Positions 1 to 9,801 of a stretch of 64,000 nt of DNA are shown here, piece after piece. The stretch covers positions 7,423,770-7,487,769 of the forward strand of contig NC_085094.1 of NCBI RefSeq assembly GCF_963422355.1. The letters run 5' to 3'. A model generated the notes under the pieces. That model had not been told where the DNA came from. It made no database searches and worked only from the letters and a program-made list of their open reading frames with translations. The translations under genes and the position numbers were made by a program. How positions within the stretch are numbered: the stretch's first letter is position 1; each line of letters starts with the position of its first letter. The DNA is from Corticium candelabrum (taxonomy: Eukaryota > Porifera > Homoscleromorpha > Homosclerophorida > Plakinidae).

Positions 1-493
1 AACTGCCATTGGGTTTCTTGACAATCACTAAACTCGATACCCTTTCTGTAGGCTCATCAATTCTTCCAAGTACACCAAGCCTCTCAAGACGATCAAGTTC
101 TGCTTTCAACTTTCCTTTAATAGCAACTGGGATGCGCCTCACTGGCATCTGGACTGGTTTCCTTGATCGATCTACATCTAGATGTAGATCATTTCCTAGA
201 AGACCAACTGCCTTCTCAAATACTGTATGATACTTCTGCAGCATTGGGTGTGTGTGCTCTTTGCTCCTCGGCTTAACCTCTTTGTCAGTGGCTATCTTCT
301 GAATCATCTCATGGTGAACAGTTAACAAACCCATCTGTTGCACAGTAGCTGAGCCCAAAATTGAATTTTGCGCATTCTGTATCACAACAAATTGCACATC
401 ATACGTTTTCTCTATTCTAGGATTTGTCACTTTCACTTTGCATTTGCCATATGGTTTAAATATTAACGAGTTCTTGCTTATAAACCAATTACA
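1..493 (-). mobile_element. Ty3/gypsy-type retrotransposon Pol fragment (protease end to reverse transcriptase start)
   Basis: An open reading frame on the minus strand runs from about 493 out of the left edge. It has no start codon and begins after an in-frame TAG at 494-496. It shows a region typical of the end of the retropepsin domain (FKPYGKCKVKV), then the linker and RT N-terminus: a ...HPMLQKYHTVFEKAVGLLG stretch, PVRRIPVAIKGKLKAELDRL, and VSSLVIVKKPNGS, the conserved entry into the RT fingers of gypsy elements. The element is truncated inside the protease region on its 5' side; the rest lies outside the window. I see no LTR. It is probably a dead insertion, though the RT part visible here is intact. 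Confidence 0.85.
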
Positions 494-2140
494 CTAAACG
501 CCACAAATTTGTTTACTGTGATAAAATATTCACGTTACAGCACATGCGCGGACAGGATTTAGGAAGATAGTTATGTTTTTCCTCAACTTTGGACATTTAC
601 ATTTTCTATTCAAGGTGTGAAGGGGTTTGAATTTAGACTCAGATAAACAGCAAATAATTTTGTGTTGGAAATATAACCTAAAAGCTTCTTTGTGACTGAC
701 AATGCCGTCAAAAACAGGATGAAATGTACATTACGTAGGGTGGATTTATAATTATGCAAGAGACAGTAGATGGAGATATTAATATCATCTATTCAAACTA
801 TTTCAAAATATTACCACGACCAGTATGTACAAGTTTGTATGTGCAGTTTTACTTCAAAAACTGCACACTTGCAGAAGTAGTGATCAGCTGTGTTCATACT
901 ATATGAGCTGATTTCAAATAATCGGGAGCTCTGCTCTGGTATTACATGAAGATAGCATTCACTCCTTCATATTAATATTTGTGTTGAACAACTCCTGTCA
1001 TCAATAGAAAACAATTTGAATTAGAACTATCATGATTAAAGTTATCTTTACCAGCCACTTGAAGACATTGTAATTCATAGCACTTTGCAGCCAAAGTGAC
1101 ATCCAAATAACTATTATATATGGATGGAGATATTAATATCAACTATCAACTATTCAAAATATTACCACCATCAGTACAAGTTTGTATGCGCCGTTTTACT
1201 TCAAAAACTGCACATTTGCAGAAGTAGTGATCAGATATGTTTATACTTAATGGCCGATTTCAAATACTCGGAGTTCTGGTATTACATGAAAGTAACATTC
1301 AATTCGTTTCAAACTTAATATTTGTGTTTACAACTCAGATCAGCAGAAATACAATTTGAATAAGAATTCCTTTGATTAACTAAGTAAAAAAGCCGTTGAG
1401 AATCAATGCAATATTGAACATTCGAAAAACAAGCAAAATCTAATGCAGTTGCTTCCAACTGACTGAACAGCGTGCGAATTATCTTTCTTTACGTTTAATT
1501 AATAGTGGGCTGCAGCCTAATTAACAGGTGTATTCAAAAAGGCACATATAGTTGCGTCTACTCACACATGCATACTGACATTACCCATAGACTTCCCATT
1601 CAGAGGTTGCAAATATAAACTGACTATCCAATTCAATTTCAACTTTCTACTTTCTGTGATAGTAAGCCACCCTAATCAAATCTTGTCTTTGCTTTCTGTG
1701 TAGCCGTGCACTTTGATGGATCTATATGCTTAGTAGATGTAGATTAGCTGACGAGTCGTTAGCATAACCCTCATCATTGAATGCAGCGCCGTCCGATACA
1801 GAAAGAGTGCTTATTTCAGCCAGTCACAACTGCAACATCCTCTTTACAAAAACGTGAACACCAAATTCAATTCTCAACTGCTCATAATTTCCACCAACCA
1901 TGCATATTTATGATATTGATCAGATGATAAGAAAATATGCGTATTAATTACATGAATAATACCATTTCTTGCTGTAACTGTGCAAACACCATAGATCTAT
2001 AAAAACAACTGTTAGACACAATATATTTTTGGCAATCTATGGAGACTGTAATTACATTATTAATTAGTCAATTAGCTAAAAAATTATTAATACCGTTCTA
2101 CAGCACCTAGATAGATGCTCCATCCGGACACGCACAAATC
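494..2140. other. Non-coding AT-rich spacer
   Basis: No convincing gene is visible on either strand. Short reading frames here (for example 1,124-1,318) coincide with repeats and lack protein-like composition. The only structure seen is the direct repeat pair at 769-1,335. Confidence 0.6.
769..1335. repeat. Direct repeat pair, ~220 bp, diverged
   Basis: The segment from about 769 to 1,000 recurs from about 1,122 to 1,335 in the same orientation. Shared blocks include GATGGAGATATTAATATCA, ACAAGTTTGTATG, TTTACTTCAAAAACTGCACA and GCAGAAGTAGTGATCAG, in the same order. Differences are scattered substitutions and small indels, so this is an old tandem duplication, or two insertions of one repeat, separated by ~120 bp. 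Confidence 0.8.
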
Positions 2141-2149
2141 ACCCGCTAG

Positions 2150-3630
2150 AGTGAGTTATAAAGTAGTCAAATTGATCAGACGATTGGGCAAAGATTTCAT
2201 GGTCTAGATAAAAGAAATGTTCTGCATTCAATTGCTAGTGTATAGGCTAGGGCTACCTGACGCATGCAGAAGCTTTGGTTACATGGTGATTCGTGCTAGA
2301 ATGATGTAGTCAAATGTATGTTATGTTAGTTAATTAAATATCTCGCCCGATGTAATACGCTACAAAGTAGTCAAATTGATCAGACGATTGTGCAAGGATT
2401 TCATGGTATTTATAAAGGAAATATTCTGCATTCAATTGCTAGTCTAGATGGCTACCTGACGCATGCAGATGCTATGTATAGACCTGGGCAATTCTTGCTA
2501 AAAATGATAGTCAAATGTAGGCTATGCTAGTGGAATTTTCCTATTTCGCCAGCTAGAGTGCGTTATAAATAATTAATAGCTAGAACATGGGTTGTAGGGA
2601 TGTTGGCGTGTTATATCTAGGACCCGAAGCCGTGAGAGCCTAGCACCTCGATAATTAGAAGTTATAATTGATTTATAATATATCAACGTAACCGTTTAGT
2701 GCAGCCTTAATTGAATAAATGATTATTGTTCGTTAATTCTGGGAAGTGGTGTTATATCGTTGACCTCAGGTGTTAGATTGCGACCTAAGTGTTGTATCGC
2801 TGATATAGCACCTGCAATGGACCAATGAGCGCACCTAAAGGTCACGTGATATGTTATAAAGTGTGTTATCAAATTGATTAAACGATTGGGCAAAGATTTC
2901 ATGGTATATATAAAGGAAATATTCTGCATTCAATTCTTAGTTTATGGAGCTACCAGACCCATGCAGAAGCTTTGTATAGCTAAACACGAGTAATTTGTGC
3001 AGAAAATAATAGTCAAGTGTAGGTTATGTTAGTGAATATCTCGCCCGATATAATGCGTTCTAGAGTAGTCAAATTGATCAGACGATTGTGCAAGGATTTC
3101 ATGGTATATGTAAAGGAAATATTCTGCGGTTACGTACACTAATTAGCATCTGTGGTAGTTATCGTATATGCAATTAATTAAATTTTAAATAAAAAATAGA
3201 AATTATTGTAAACAATTTTGGCTACCTGACGCATGCAAATGCTATGTATAGACATGAGCAATTCTTGCTGAAAATGATAGTCAAATGCATGCCCGGATCC
3301 AGGAATTTTTGAAAGAGGGGGTTGACCTGGTAGCAGTTATTTATAGCATTACTAATTTTTTCTTTTTAATGAAATTATATGAAATTGTTAAACCACGCCT
3401 ATTGGAAAAGAGGGGTTGCAACCCCCTAAACCCACTAAACCCCATCTGGATCATGGCCTGCAAATGTAGGTTATGTTAGTTCATTTTTTATATCGCCCAA
3501 TATAGTGCGTTATAAAGTAGTCAAATTGATCAAACGATTGGGCAAAGATTCCATGGTATATACAAAGGAAATTATTTTGCATTCAATTGCTAGTTTATGG
3601 GGCTACCAGGCGCATGCAGAAGCTTTAAGA
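2150..3630 (+). repeat. Five direct copies of a ~200-bp interspersed/tandem repeat
   Basis: A unit beginning near GTTATAAAGTAGTCAAATTG and containing GATCAGACGATTG, GATTTCATGGTATATA, AAGGAAATATTCTGCATTCA and GGCTACCTGACGCATGCAGA starts near 2,154, 2,361, 2,852, 3,057 and 3,503. Copies 1-2 and 3-4 are about 205 bp apart, as in a tandem array; the other spacings are enlarged by insertions. The fourth copy is split by unrelated sequence near 3,130-3,220 and by a small transposon at 3,288-3,460. No reading frame is conserved between copies. Confidence 0.85.
3288..3460. mobile_element. Small non-autonomous TIR element (173 bp)
   Basis: The insertion interrupts copy 4 of the ~200-bp repeat. It is bounded by the 6-bp duplication CAAATG (3,282-3,287 and 3,461-3,466). 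Its ends are imperfect inverted repeats: CATGCCCGGATCCAG on the left against CAGGCCATGATCCAG read from the right. The inside has G-rich and C-rich blocks (GAGGGGGTTG and AACCCCCTAAACCC) and no coding capacity. An empty site is given by the other copies of the host repeat, which read straight through GTCAAATGTAGG. Confidence 0.75.
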
Positions 3631-4139
3631 CAATATTATAATTATGCTCTACTTTTATTAATTATTATTAATTATATAGATCTGTCTATCTTGTATCATC
3701 GCGTTTTCAAATTCTGCTTTACTACACCCTTTACTATAGCTGTTTAATTAACTAATTATAAAAATTAAAATAAGGTAGGTACGTGATTGAAAGTGAACAT
3801 TTTATTGTATTTATTTGCCTTGAAAAAGTATCTCAAAGTCCAAATATGATTCTAGGCTTCTACACTGAGACTTACAATTAATTAATTAAGATTTTGCTGA
3901 TTTTAGACAACAATATTTTTACACGCTAAATGAAATGTAAAACAAGAGATCGACTGACACTTACACTTGCAATCGACCTGCTAAAGCCTACACTACGCAG
4001 TGTCTGCGCAACGCTATATCGTGCAATGCTCTAACGTGCGCAATGCTATATCGTGCGCGTGCGCATGCGTCATTGGAACCCATTCCCTGTTTCTGAGGGC
4101 AGTTACCATACGGCGATCTCACTTCCGACGGTATATTTG

Positions 4140-4475
4140 ACACAGTTGACGCGCTTCTCGTCGGCTGGGCTGAGATATCAAATGACAAGTGGAACATGCT
4201 AGGATAGCCCAGCCGACGAGTGCAACAAGTTAGGATAGCCCAGCCGAGGAAAATTTGACACAATTTACGCGTGCTACGTCCATGGGCTAGGAGGAGAACG
4301 TGTATGTAATATGATATCGCAGCCCAGCCGACGGAATTATGACACACTTGACGCGTGTCGTCGGCTGGGCTGAGATGCAAATTAGTTGTGGAAACATGAT
4401 ATCTCAGCCCAGCCGACGAGTTAGCGCAGCCCAGCCGACGAGTTAGCGCAGCCCAGCCGACGGAATTATGACACA
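4140..4475. repeat. Cluster of eight inverted/direct copies of GTCGGCTGGGCTG
   Basis: The motif TCGTCGGCTGGGCTG or its complement occurs about eight times: near 4,158 and 4,358 in one orientation and near 4,204, 4,235, 4,318, 4,403, 4,423 and 4,447 in the other. A second motif, TTGACACA followed by TTGACGCG or a close variant, accompanies several copies. Opposed copies can form hairpins. A 168-codon minus-strand frame here is produced by the repetition and is not a gene. Confidence 0.8.
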
Positions 4476-4499
4476 CATCGCGCGCCATAATCACGTGCC

Positions 4500-5160
4500 A
4501 TAGATATCGGCGGTATTACGCTGCCGTGTCCGGTAGTTATGATCACGGATCCGTGCACCTCAGCTGGTTTCCCGACGTGTTTCCGTGAACCTCGGTTTTT
4601 TCACGGCGTGTCACCGTGCAGCTCAGACCTTTCACGGCGTGTTACTGACCTGCACGACCGGATCACGGACGTGAACGTGATTAGCTCGTACAACGCGCTT
4701 TCCTTTGATTTACATGTAACAACACGCGGAATTATCTACGAAAGAACCGTGGGACGGTTTTTGAAAATTGAATGACACTATTAAACGTTGTTTCCACAGT
4801 GTCAACAATCTACCACGTCTAGATGCTCGTCTAGGCATCGCTCTAGAGATGGAATTTATGATTCATATAGAATGTGCACTATTGTACGTGTACCAGAAGC
4901 TTATGCGATAGTTGCTTATGTTTTTAGTCATTTCTTTACAGACAGCATATCCTTTGTCGGCAAGACAACTACGTTCAGGAATGCTTAATCAATTAGCAAG
5001 TTTCAGGGCAGTTGCTAGGAGTAATTGACGCTTCATTCCACCGCTTACCTCTAGACCGATCAAACAGCAGTAATAACATTGTTGTGCATTTTCAACTGTG
5101 CGGCGGTCATAAGTTCTTGCTCCAGCTATCTGCATCGCAGCTCTATCTAACTTCACTGCA
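4500..5160. other. GC-richer non-coding stretch with CACGG-type short repeats
   Basis: The sequence from 4,500 to about 4,700 is richer in CpG than its surroundings and repeats short CACGG/TCACGG words. It contains short plus frames without recognisable domains. It could be a promoter-like region or more repeat. No gene is supported. Confidence 0.4.
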
Positions 5161-5292
5161 ATGGCTAGAAGATTTCGTAAAACTTCGAGAAATTTGACGG
5201 ACTACGGACGTACGCAGCTGAGAGAATCGGTACGAGAAGAAGAAAATCAGAAAATGGTGTTTCGGAAGATCATCATGTCTAGCGGTTTTTAG
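5161..5292 (+). CDS. Small basic ORF, 43 aa, unknown (weak)
   Basis: An ATG-to-TAG frame encodes a 43-residue basic peptide beginning MARRFRKTSRNL and rich in Arg, Lys and Glu. It lies 0.5 kb upstream of the phosphatase fragment on the same strand. No family is recognised, and there is no splice or codon evidence beyond an open frame. It may be a first exon or chance. Listed only so the space is not blank. Confidence 0.15.
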   Translation: MARRFRKTSRNLTDYGRTQLRESVREEENQKMVFRKIIMSSGF

Positions 5293-5379
5293 ACTTTGAA
5301 AAACAGTTGACGGTAGTTATTCTATGTCGTATTCTAGCTTTCTTTACGTTGGAATAGCCGCATTATAAGAATAATAAAT

Positions 5380-5680
5380 GTCAAGACTGCAATACAATTC
5401 CTGGCGTGTCTCTGCTGTAATCCGTTGAAATCCTGGATGAATACCAGAGGGATTTACTCGTTAGTCCGCTGTATACCGTACCAGTACCAATGTAATTACG
5501 AGTAGTTCCAGCTGGTGTCACAGCAGAAATCCGCTGAAATACCCGTCGAATACACCGATGTTTTCACAACGTAATTCGCCTGGAATTACCAGCCGGTAAC
5601 ACGGCGGGAACTTCTCATCGGGTTACAGTGGATGTGCAGGAGTTATTCTTCGTCTGGAGGAAACAGAATCCTAAGACAGT
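5380..5680. repeat. Degenerate short repeats in non-coding DNA
   Basis: Similar words recur in both halves, such as GCTGTAATCCGTTGAAAT and GCAGAAATCCGCTGAAAT, with repeated GGAATTACCAG-like and GTAATTACGAG-like blocks. This suggests an eroded satellite or duplication. No reading frame is supported. Confidence 0.4.
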
Positions 5681-5810
5681 GAGTATGTGAACAGTCTGGC
5701 TGGAGCCGACTACATACATGTAAATGCCAGCTACTTGGATGTATGACTATGCTATTTGTTTATTGTGTTAACATTGATTTCAGTCGATACATCAATATTT
5801 GGCTGTTTAG

Positions 5811-6570
5811 GGTTATCGTCATCGTGATGCGTATATTACTACACAAGAGCCACTAGCTAAGACTACAGAAGACTTTGGAAAATGGTGTGAGATGTGTCAC
5901 CAGTATTGGCCAGCATCAGGCAGTGCTCAGTATGGTCAGTACACTGTTCAGTTGTCGAAAGAGACAAATCTGGGAGAGTATGTGATACGCAAATTTAGTT
6001 AACCTGAGCAAGATCCACAGCTATACTTGAAAGTGCATTGGCACTGAACGATTGACATTATGTGTGTTGTGTACTGGCAGGGTTCACAGTCAAAGGTCAT
6101 AACCCAGTTCCACTACACAGCATGGCCGGAGAACAGTAATTCCAAAGCAGTAGAGCAACTCTATTGACATGCAGGATCAGTTGCAAAAATGGCAGCAAGG
6201 GACTGGCAACAAAACCATAATCGTTCATTGCAAGTGAGTACCAAATACAGTACGACTAATAGTATGTAGTAACTAACATGACTTTTTATATAGCAATGGT
6301 GTTGGTCGCAGCGGAACGTTCTGTGGCATTCTGTCGCTTGTTGAGCTCTTGAAGGTAGAGGGCGTGGTCGATGTGTTTCTGAAAGTTAGATCGATGCCCA
6401 TAACATCCAAATTTGTTCAGACTTTGGTGAGACAACCAGCATGTTTGAGTCTACCATTTTACATGTCACGAATTTACAAACGTTTGCCTCTGTAGACACA
6501 GTATCGATTTATGTATGACGCTTTGCTGGTCTACCTTGACAACTTTGACACGTATGCCAACTTCAAGTAA
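5811..6570 (+). pseudogene. Receptor-type protein tyrosine phosphatase, D2 domain, 3'-end fragment
   Basis: Four exon-like pieces (about 5,811-6,000, 6,081-6,233, 6,294-6,426 and 6,496-6,570) read through the conserved PTP motifs in order: GYRHRDAYITTQEPLAKTTEDF, CHQYWP, VITQFHYTAWPE, the P-loop (TIIVHC spliced to NNGVGRSGTFCG) and a C-terminal TQYRFMYDALLVYLDNF before TAA. The WPE loop and GRSGTFC wording are typical of the membrane-distal, usually inactive D2 domain of receptor phosphatases. The splice junctions near 6,233/6,294 and 6,426/6,496 keep frame. Lesions: about 15 codons are missing after TTEDF, a 1-nt frameshift lies near 6,163, and the first junction cannot be joined in frame. 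No D1 or ectodomain exons are seen upstream. Probably a dead gene fragment. The FN3-rich ectodomain of the receptor gene starting at 24,328 resembles receptor phosphatases, so a historical link is possible but unproven. Confidence 0.75.
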
Positions 6571-7065
6571 CTCTTCAGTTCTTGTAGGCAATGATTAGCC
6601 TTAGAACTCTTTTGCTAACCTAATCGTTTAGTCATGCTGCATGGTGTGCAGACGTTTATATTTTAGTAGGTTTTGCTTTTTAGGTCTAGTTGTTTTGTAG
6701 TTAAGAATCATATGCGTGTGGTACATAGCCAGGACTATTAGTAGCTAGAGCGCTGAGCTGCCATTATTTTGTGGACTCTTTTTCTAGTGTTTTTGAATTG
6801 TAGGCTGTTGAACAGCAACCCTTCGATCTAGAACATGAGACAAATTAACTTGCGTGCAGGGGTTGATGATATGAATCTGGGCAGCTTTCTAGATACATAT
6901 ATTGTGCATAATACACTAGGAATGCCTTTCCCTTACCAGAAATATACCACACCAGATATGTTTTTGTAGAATGTAGAGATACACGAGACATTGAGAGTGA
7001 CTTTCATATCAATTTTAGTTTCTACGGCCTATAGTAATATATTTACTAGAAATAATAGTCATAAA
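6571..7065. other. Non-coding spacer
   Basis: About 500 bp between the phosphatase fragment and the 3' end of the NXPE gene. I see no reading frame, repeat or RNA structure that I can support. Confidence 0.5.
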
Positions 7066-8739
7066 TTACTGACAAGCTAGACTAAGTATTTGGGATAACT
7101 TGACAGCCATTCGCTGTTGTGACTGATGTGGCATTTGAGGATCTGCACTTGAAGCCATCATGTCAAATACATCATACACAATAATACCCACATCGGCTGC
7201 TGCAAATGTCTCTGCAACAATCTGATTGTACCACTTGATGCGATAAGAATTCAAACGAAATGAGTCGAACCCTCGTGGATTTCCTGTGCTAAATATAACT
7301 GGAACTGTCTTTCCCATCTTTCTCTGCCTTAGATGACGGACTGCGGTCACCATGTGCTCCATGCGTTGACGAAATATGTCCGGTGGTAAGAGTAGGAAAT
7401 GCTGTATTGTGCTTATTAGGATTATCTCATTTCCATTTGCTTGAATAGCATCGATTGTATCTGCTACAAATGTAGCGCCGGTGAAGTTCATGCCAAGTGT
7501 AGTCTGCAATGGAAGACCATGTAGTCGATATCTGATTGTTGCATTGTATTTCTTTACATACGTGTTCAACAAATTTTCCGGAATGTACAAACTCAACTTT
7601 GGTTGCATCAGGCCAATCGATGAAAGAACGACTATGTGCAGTTGTCTGACTGTAGAGTCTCCTATTAGGTATAATTCTCTGTTTGTGAGACATTTCCACC
7701 ACTTCTCTTTAGTATCACATTGGAAAGAACAGTCTCTATTGATCCATCGATTGCCAAGCCAATAACCTGTTGGTTTAACAAAAGGCTGTCGCTTGCAAAT
7801 TTCTTTGCTGAATTCTGTTGTTGTTGGTTTATCACCATTTAATATCAAAATAGACTTTACTTTTGAAGTCACTGCACCTGTGTGTCTACGTCCCCTGGCA
7901 GATTCTGCTTCGTTGTTGTACATCATCTTATTGTGATAAACACACCATTGAATAGAGTCACAGGCTGTAGAATTTGGTGAATGTGGACCTTCACAGACTC
8001 CATACCAATCATATTTATATCGAAATTTCATATCACACGATGAGTCGAATCGAGGGAGTCGATCAGGTTTGCCATCCATGTGACACACTCTTACTGCAAT
8101 GCTGTCTGTTTTGCGAGCGGTGGCTTGTATCTTCAATAGACTATCTCGTGAATGTGGACCTACGTACTTTATGTTAATGCCGCGATTGTTTCCAAAAGTG
8201 CATGAGAAAATGTAGTTAGCGTCAATAGTAGCTTTTACCACATCCACAATATGACTGCTCAGCCACAACCTAACGTCTATACTCGCTTTTCCACTGCAAG
8301 GTGGAACAAACGTGATGAGATATGAGCCATTGGAAAAATCTGTGACTTCACCAGCAACAGAAGTAGGAACACTCCCTACCTTACCTCTCAATACTGCGTT
8401 AAACATATCTCCTCCTGTTCTCTTCTTGTTGCCTTTTGTGTCACGAGCTGTTAGTAATACATAGAACGGTCTGCCTACAGTGATGACCTCTGATACAATG
8501 TTCCAGGAAGAAGTCGCTGCCGCGGTTTCGGATTCATGAGAAGTGGCCATGAAGTTACTCACTGTTTTGGTCTCAATGAATAGCGATTGCACTGTCTTTC
8601 TAACCCAGCTGACTTGTTTTATCGAAGGTGAATTAGCATACTGAGAAGATCGAGTTCGTGAGAAAGTGAAGATACTAATTCCAAGTAGTAAAGCTGTCCA
8701 TAACGGCCAATAGAGTAAGAATCTCGAACAGGTAGACAT
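7066..8739 (-). CDS. NXPE: NXPE family protein (neurexophilin-like / PC-esterase domain), 557 aa, single exon
   Basis: The frame is intact. The N-terminus is a type II signal anchor (hydrophobic residues about 7-27, LLYWPLWTALLLGISIF). A filamin/Ig-like NXPE domain follows (about 85-200, with GRPFYVLLTARDTKGNKKR and GSYLITFVPPCSGKASIDV), then a Cys- and Trp-rich linker (IQWCVYHN, WINRDCSFQC) and a C-terminal PC-esterase (GDSL-like) domain with the nucleophile block YLIGDSTVRQ near residues 355-365. PC-esterase proteins act on or around modified carbohydrates of the cell surface or secretory pathway; the substrate is unknown here. Length matches the family (about 540-580 aa). The ATG at 8,739 is chosen because it directly precedes the membrane anchor. 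The 5' flank contains one arm of an inverted repeat (8,815-8,935) whose partner is at 15,665-15,790. Confidence 0.93.
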   Translation of the reverse strand: MSTCSRFLLYWPLWTALLLGISIFTFSRTRSSQYANSPSIKQVSWVRKTVQSLFIETKTVSNFMATSHESETAAATSSWNIVSEVITVGRPFYVLLTARDTKGNKKRTGGDMFNAVLRGKVGSVPTSVAGEVTDFSNGSYLITFVPPCSGKASIDVRLWLSSHIVDVVKATIDANYIFSCTFGNNRGINIKYVGPHSRDSLLKIQATARKTDSIAVRVCHMDGKPDRLPRFDSSCDMKFRYKYDWYGVCEGPHSPNSTACDSIQWCVYHNKMMYNNEAESARGRRHTGAVTSKVKSILILNGDKPTTTEFSKEICKRQPFVKPTGYWLGNRWINRDCSFQCDTKEKWWKCLTNRELYLIGDSTVRQLHIVVLSSIGLMQPKLSLYIPENLLNTYVKKYNATIRYRLHGLPLQTTLGMNFTGATFVADTIDAIQANGNEIILISTIQHFLLLPPDIFRQRMEHMVTAVRHLRQRKMGKTVPVIFSTGNPRGFDSFRLNSYRIKWYNQIVAETFAAADVGIIVYDVFDMMASSADPQMPHQSQQRMAVKLSQILSLACQ

Positions 8740-8814
8740 ATTTTTGAAACAGGCGTCGCTCAGATCGATTAGTATGACGTAGGCAGCTGTGTTGTACAGC
8801 TCAACGGCGTCGAT

Positions 8815-8935
8815 ATTGTTGTGTTAACGTTGAAGTTGTAGCTTCTAGAGCACGACTCCTACGACTGGAAGAGAAAAGATCTAGCCGTTGGACGGACGTA
8901 TGGCTACACATTCATTGCTCGAACTAATGCATTTA
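8815..8935 (+). repeat. Inverted repeat arm, left (NXPE upstream region)
   Basis: This segment matches the reverse complement of about 15,665-15,790: shared blocks are TATTGTTGTGTTAA, GCTTCTAGAGCACGA, TCCTACGA and GGACGGACGTAT, in order. If the Harbinger insertion (8,978-15,645) is removed, the two arms lie about 60-70 bp apart as an imperfect palindrome next to the NXPE start. Confidence 0.8.
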
Positions 8936-9277
8936 GATAATACATTCGTCCGGCGTCGACGTTTACATATGCCGTTAGGCGCCGGTCGCACTAAGTCAGG
9001 ACTGGCGGCGACGTTTGTGTTTGCGTTTCACGCGTTTTGTCTAATTACATGCAAACGTAAATGTGCGGTCACACTTGTAGAGCGTATTTGTTGACTCCCA
9101 CGTTCACGTCGGCGTTGATGTACATAGGTACGTTGCGTGGGCGTTTCTTTAGTGTTGGAAGGTGCCATTGTCGCTGTTGTCACCTTCGCGTACGTCTGCA
9201 ACACTCGTTCTAGGGTATTTGACCTGCTGAGACTTTGCAATTGGTTCATTTGTTTTGATCGAACGTCAACGAGCGCC

Positions 9278-9628
9278 ATGTCTGCGGATCGTGGAAAGTC
9301 AACAGCTGCAGCTACTAGGAAGCAGAAAGTCATTTGGTCGCCAAACGCGGAAGCAAAACTGATAGGGCTGTTGGCTGATGTACTTGGCAAATATGACGGC
9401 AAAATGATGACAAAAAATCCAAGGAGAAGATTGTCACCCAGCAGCTGAATGACTGACTACTGCGATCAAGTCAGTCTTCAACATTTCTCGGAGTCGGAGG
9501 TGCGCACTAGAATAGACAGCATTGTCAAGAAAGCGAAAGGGATCTATGCGCAGTATCGTCTTCCAAAAGAAACGTGGCGTGAAACAGATGATGCCGATAT
9601 TGCGCTTGATGAGGAAGCTGCCAAATTA
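9278..9628 (+). pseudogene. Harbinger Myb/SANT-like DNA-binding protein, broken
   Basis: It begins MSADRGKSTAAATRKQK, then VIWSPNAEAKLIGLLADVL, and continues after at least two frameshifts (near 9,415 and 9,452) as FSESEVRTRIDSIVKKAKG and RETDDADIALDEEAAKL. This is the pattern of the accessory Myb/SANT-like protein that partners Harbinger transposases in DNA binding and nuclear import. The reading frame crosses the TTA at 9,626-9,628 where the nested element inserted; beyond that element it would continue at 14,481 for a few codons (AWPNF) before a stop. It belongs to the outer element and is divergent in sequence from the MADF protein of the inner one. Confidence 0.7.
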
Positions 9629-9801
9629 AGCCTAGTTCACAATATTGACGCCGACGTCGACGTCCGCGCCAACGTCGTCGTCAACTCGACGTCGTGACGC
9701 CGACGTCAGCGTCGTCCTGTTTACAATATCTTGACGTCCACGAAGTTGTGCGTCAAGGTTGGTCTGGGGTATCGAGTCAGATCGCGCACGCGTGGCCAGT
9801 C

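Noticed and set aside
3988-4494. 168-codon minus-strand frame
   Set aside because: It is built from inverted copies of one short motif and has repeated peptide words only for that reason.
5026-5195. Minus-strand open stretch (LAIAVKLDRAAMQIAGARTY) ending in a GAG|GTAAGC donor
   Set aside because: Reads like protein and has a good donor, but there is no start codon nearby, no partner exon and no recognised family.
7427-8177. Small frames opposite and inside the NXPE gene
   Set aside because: Shadows of the intact NXPE reading frame.
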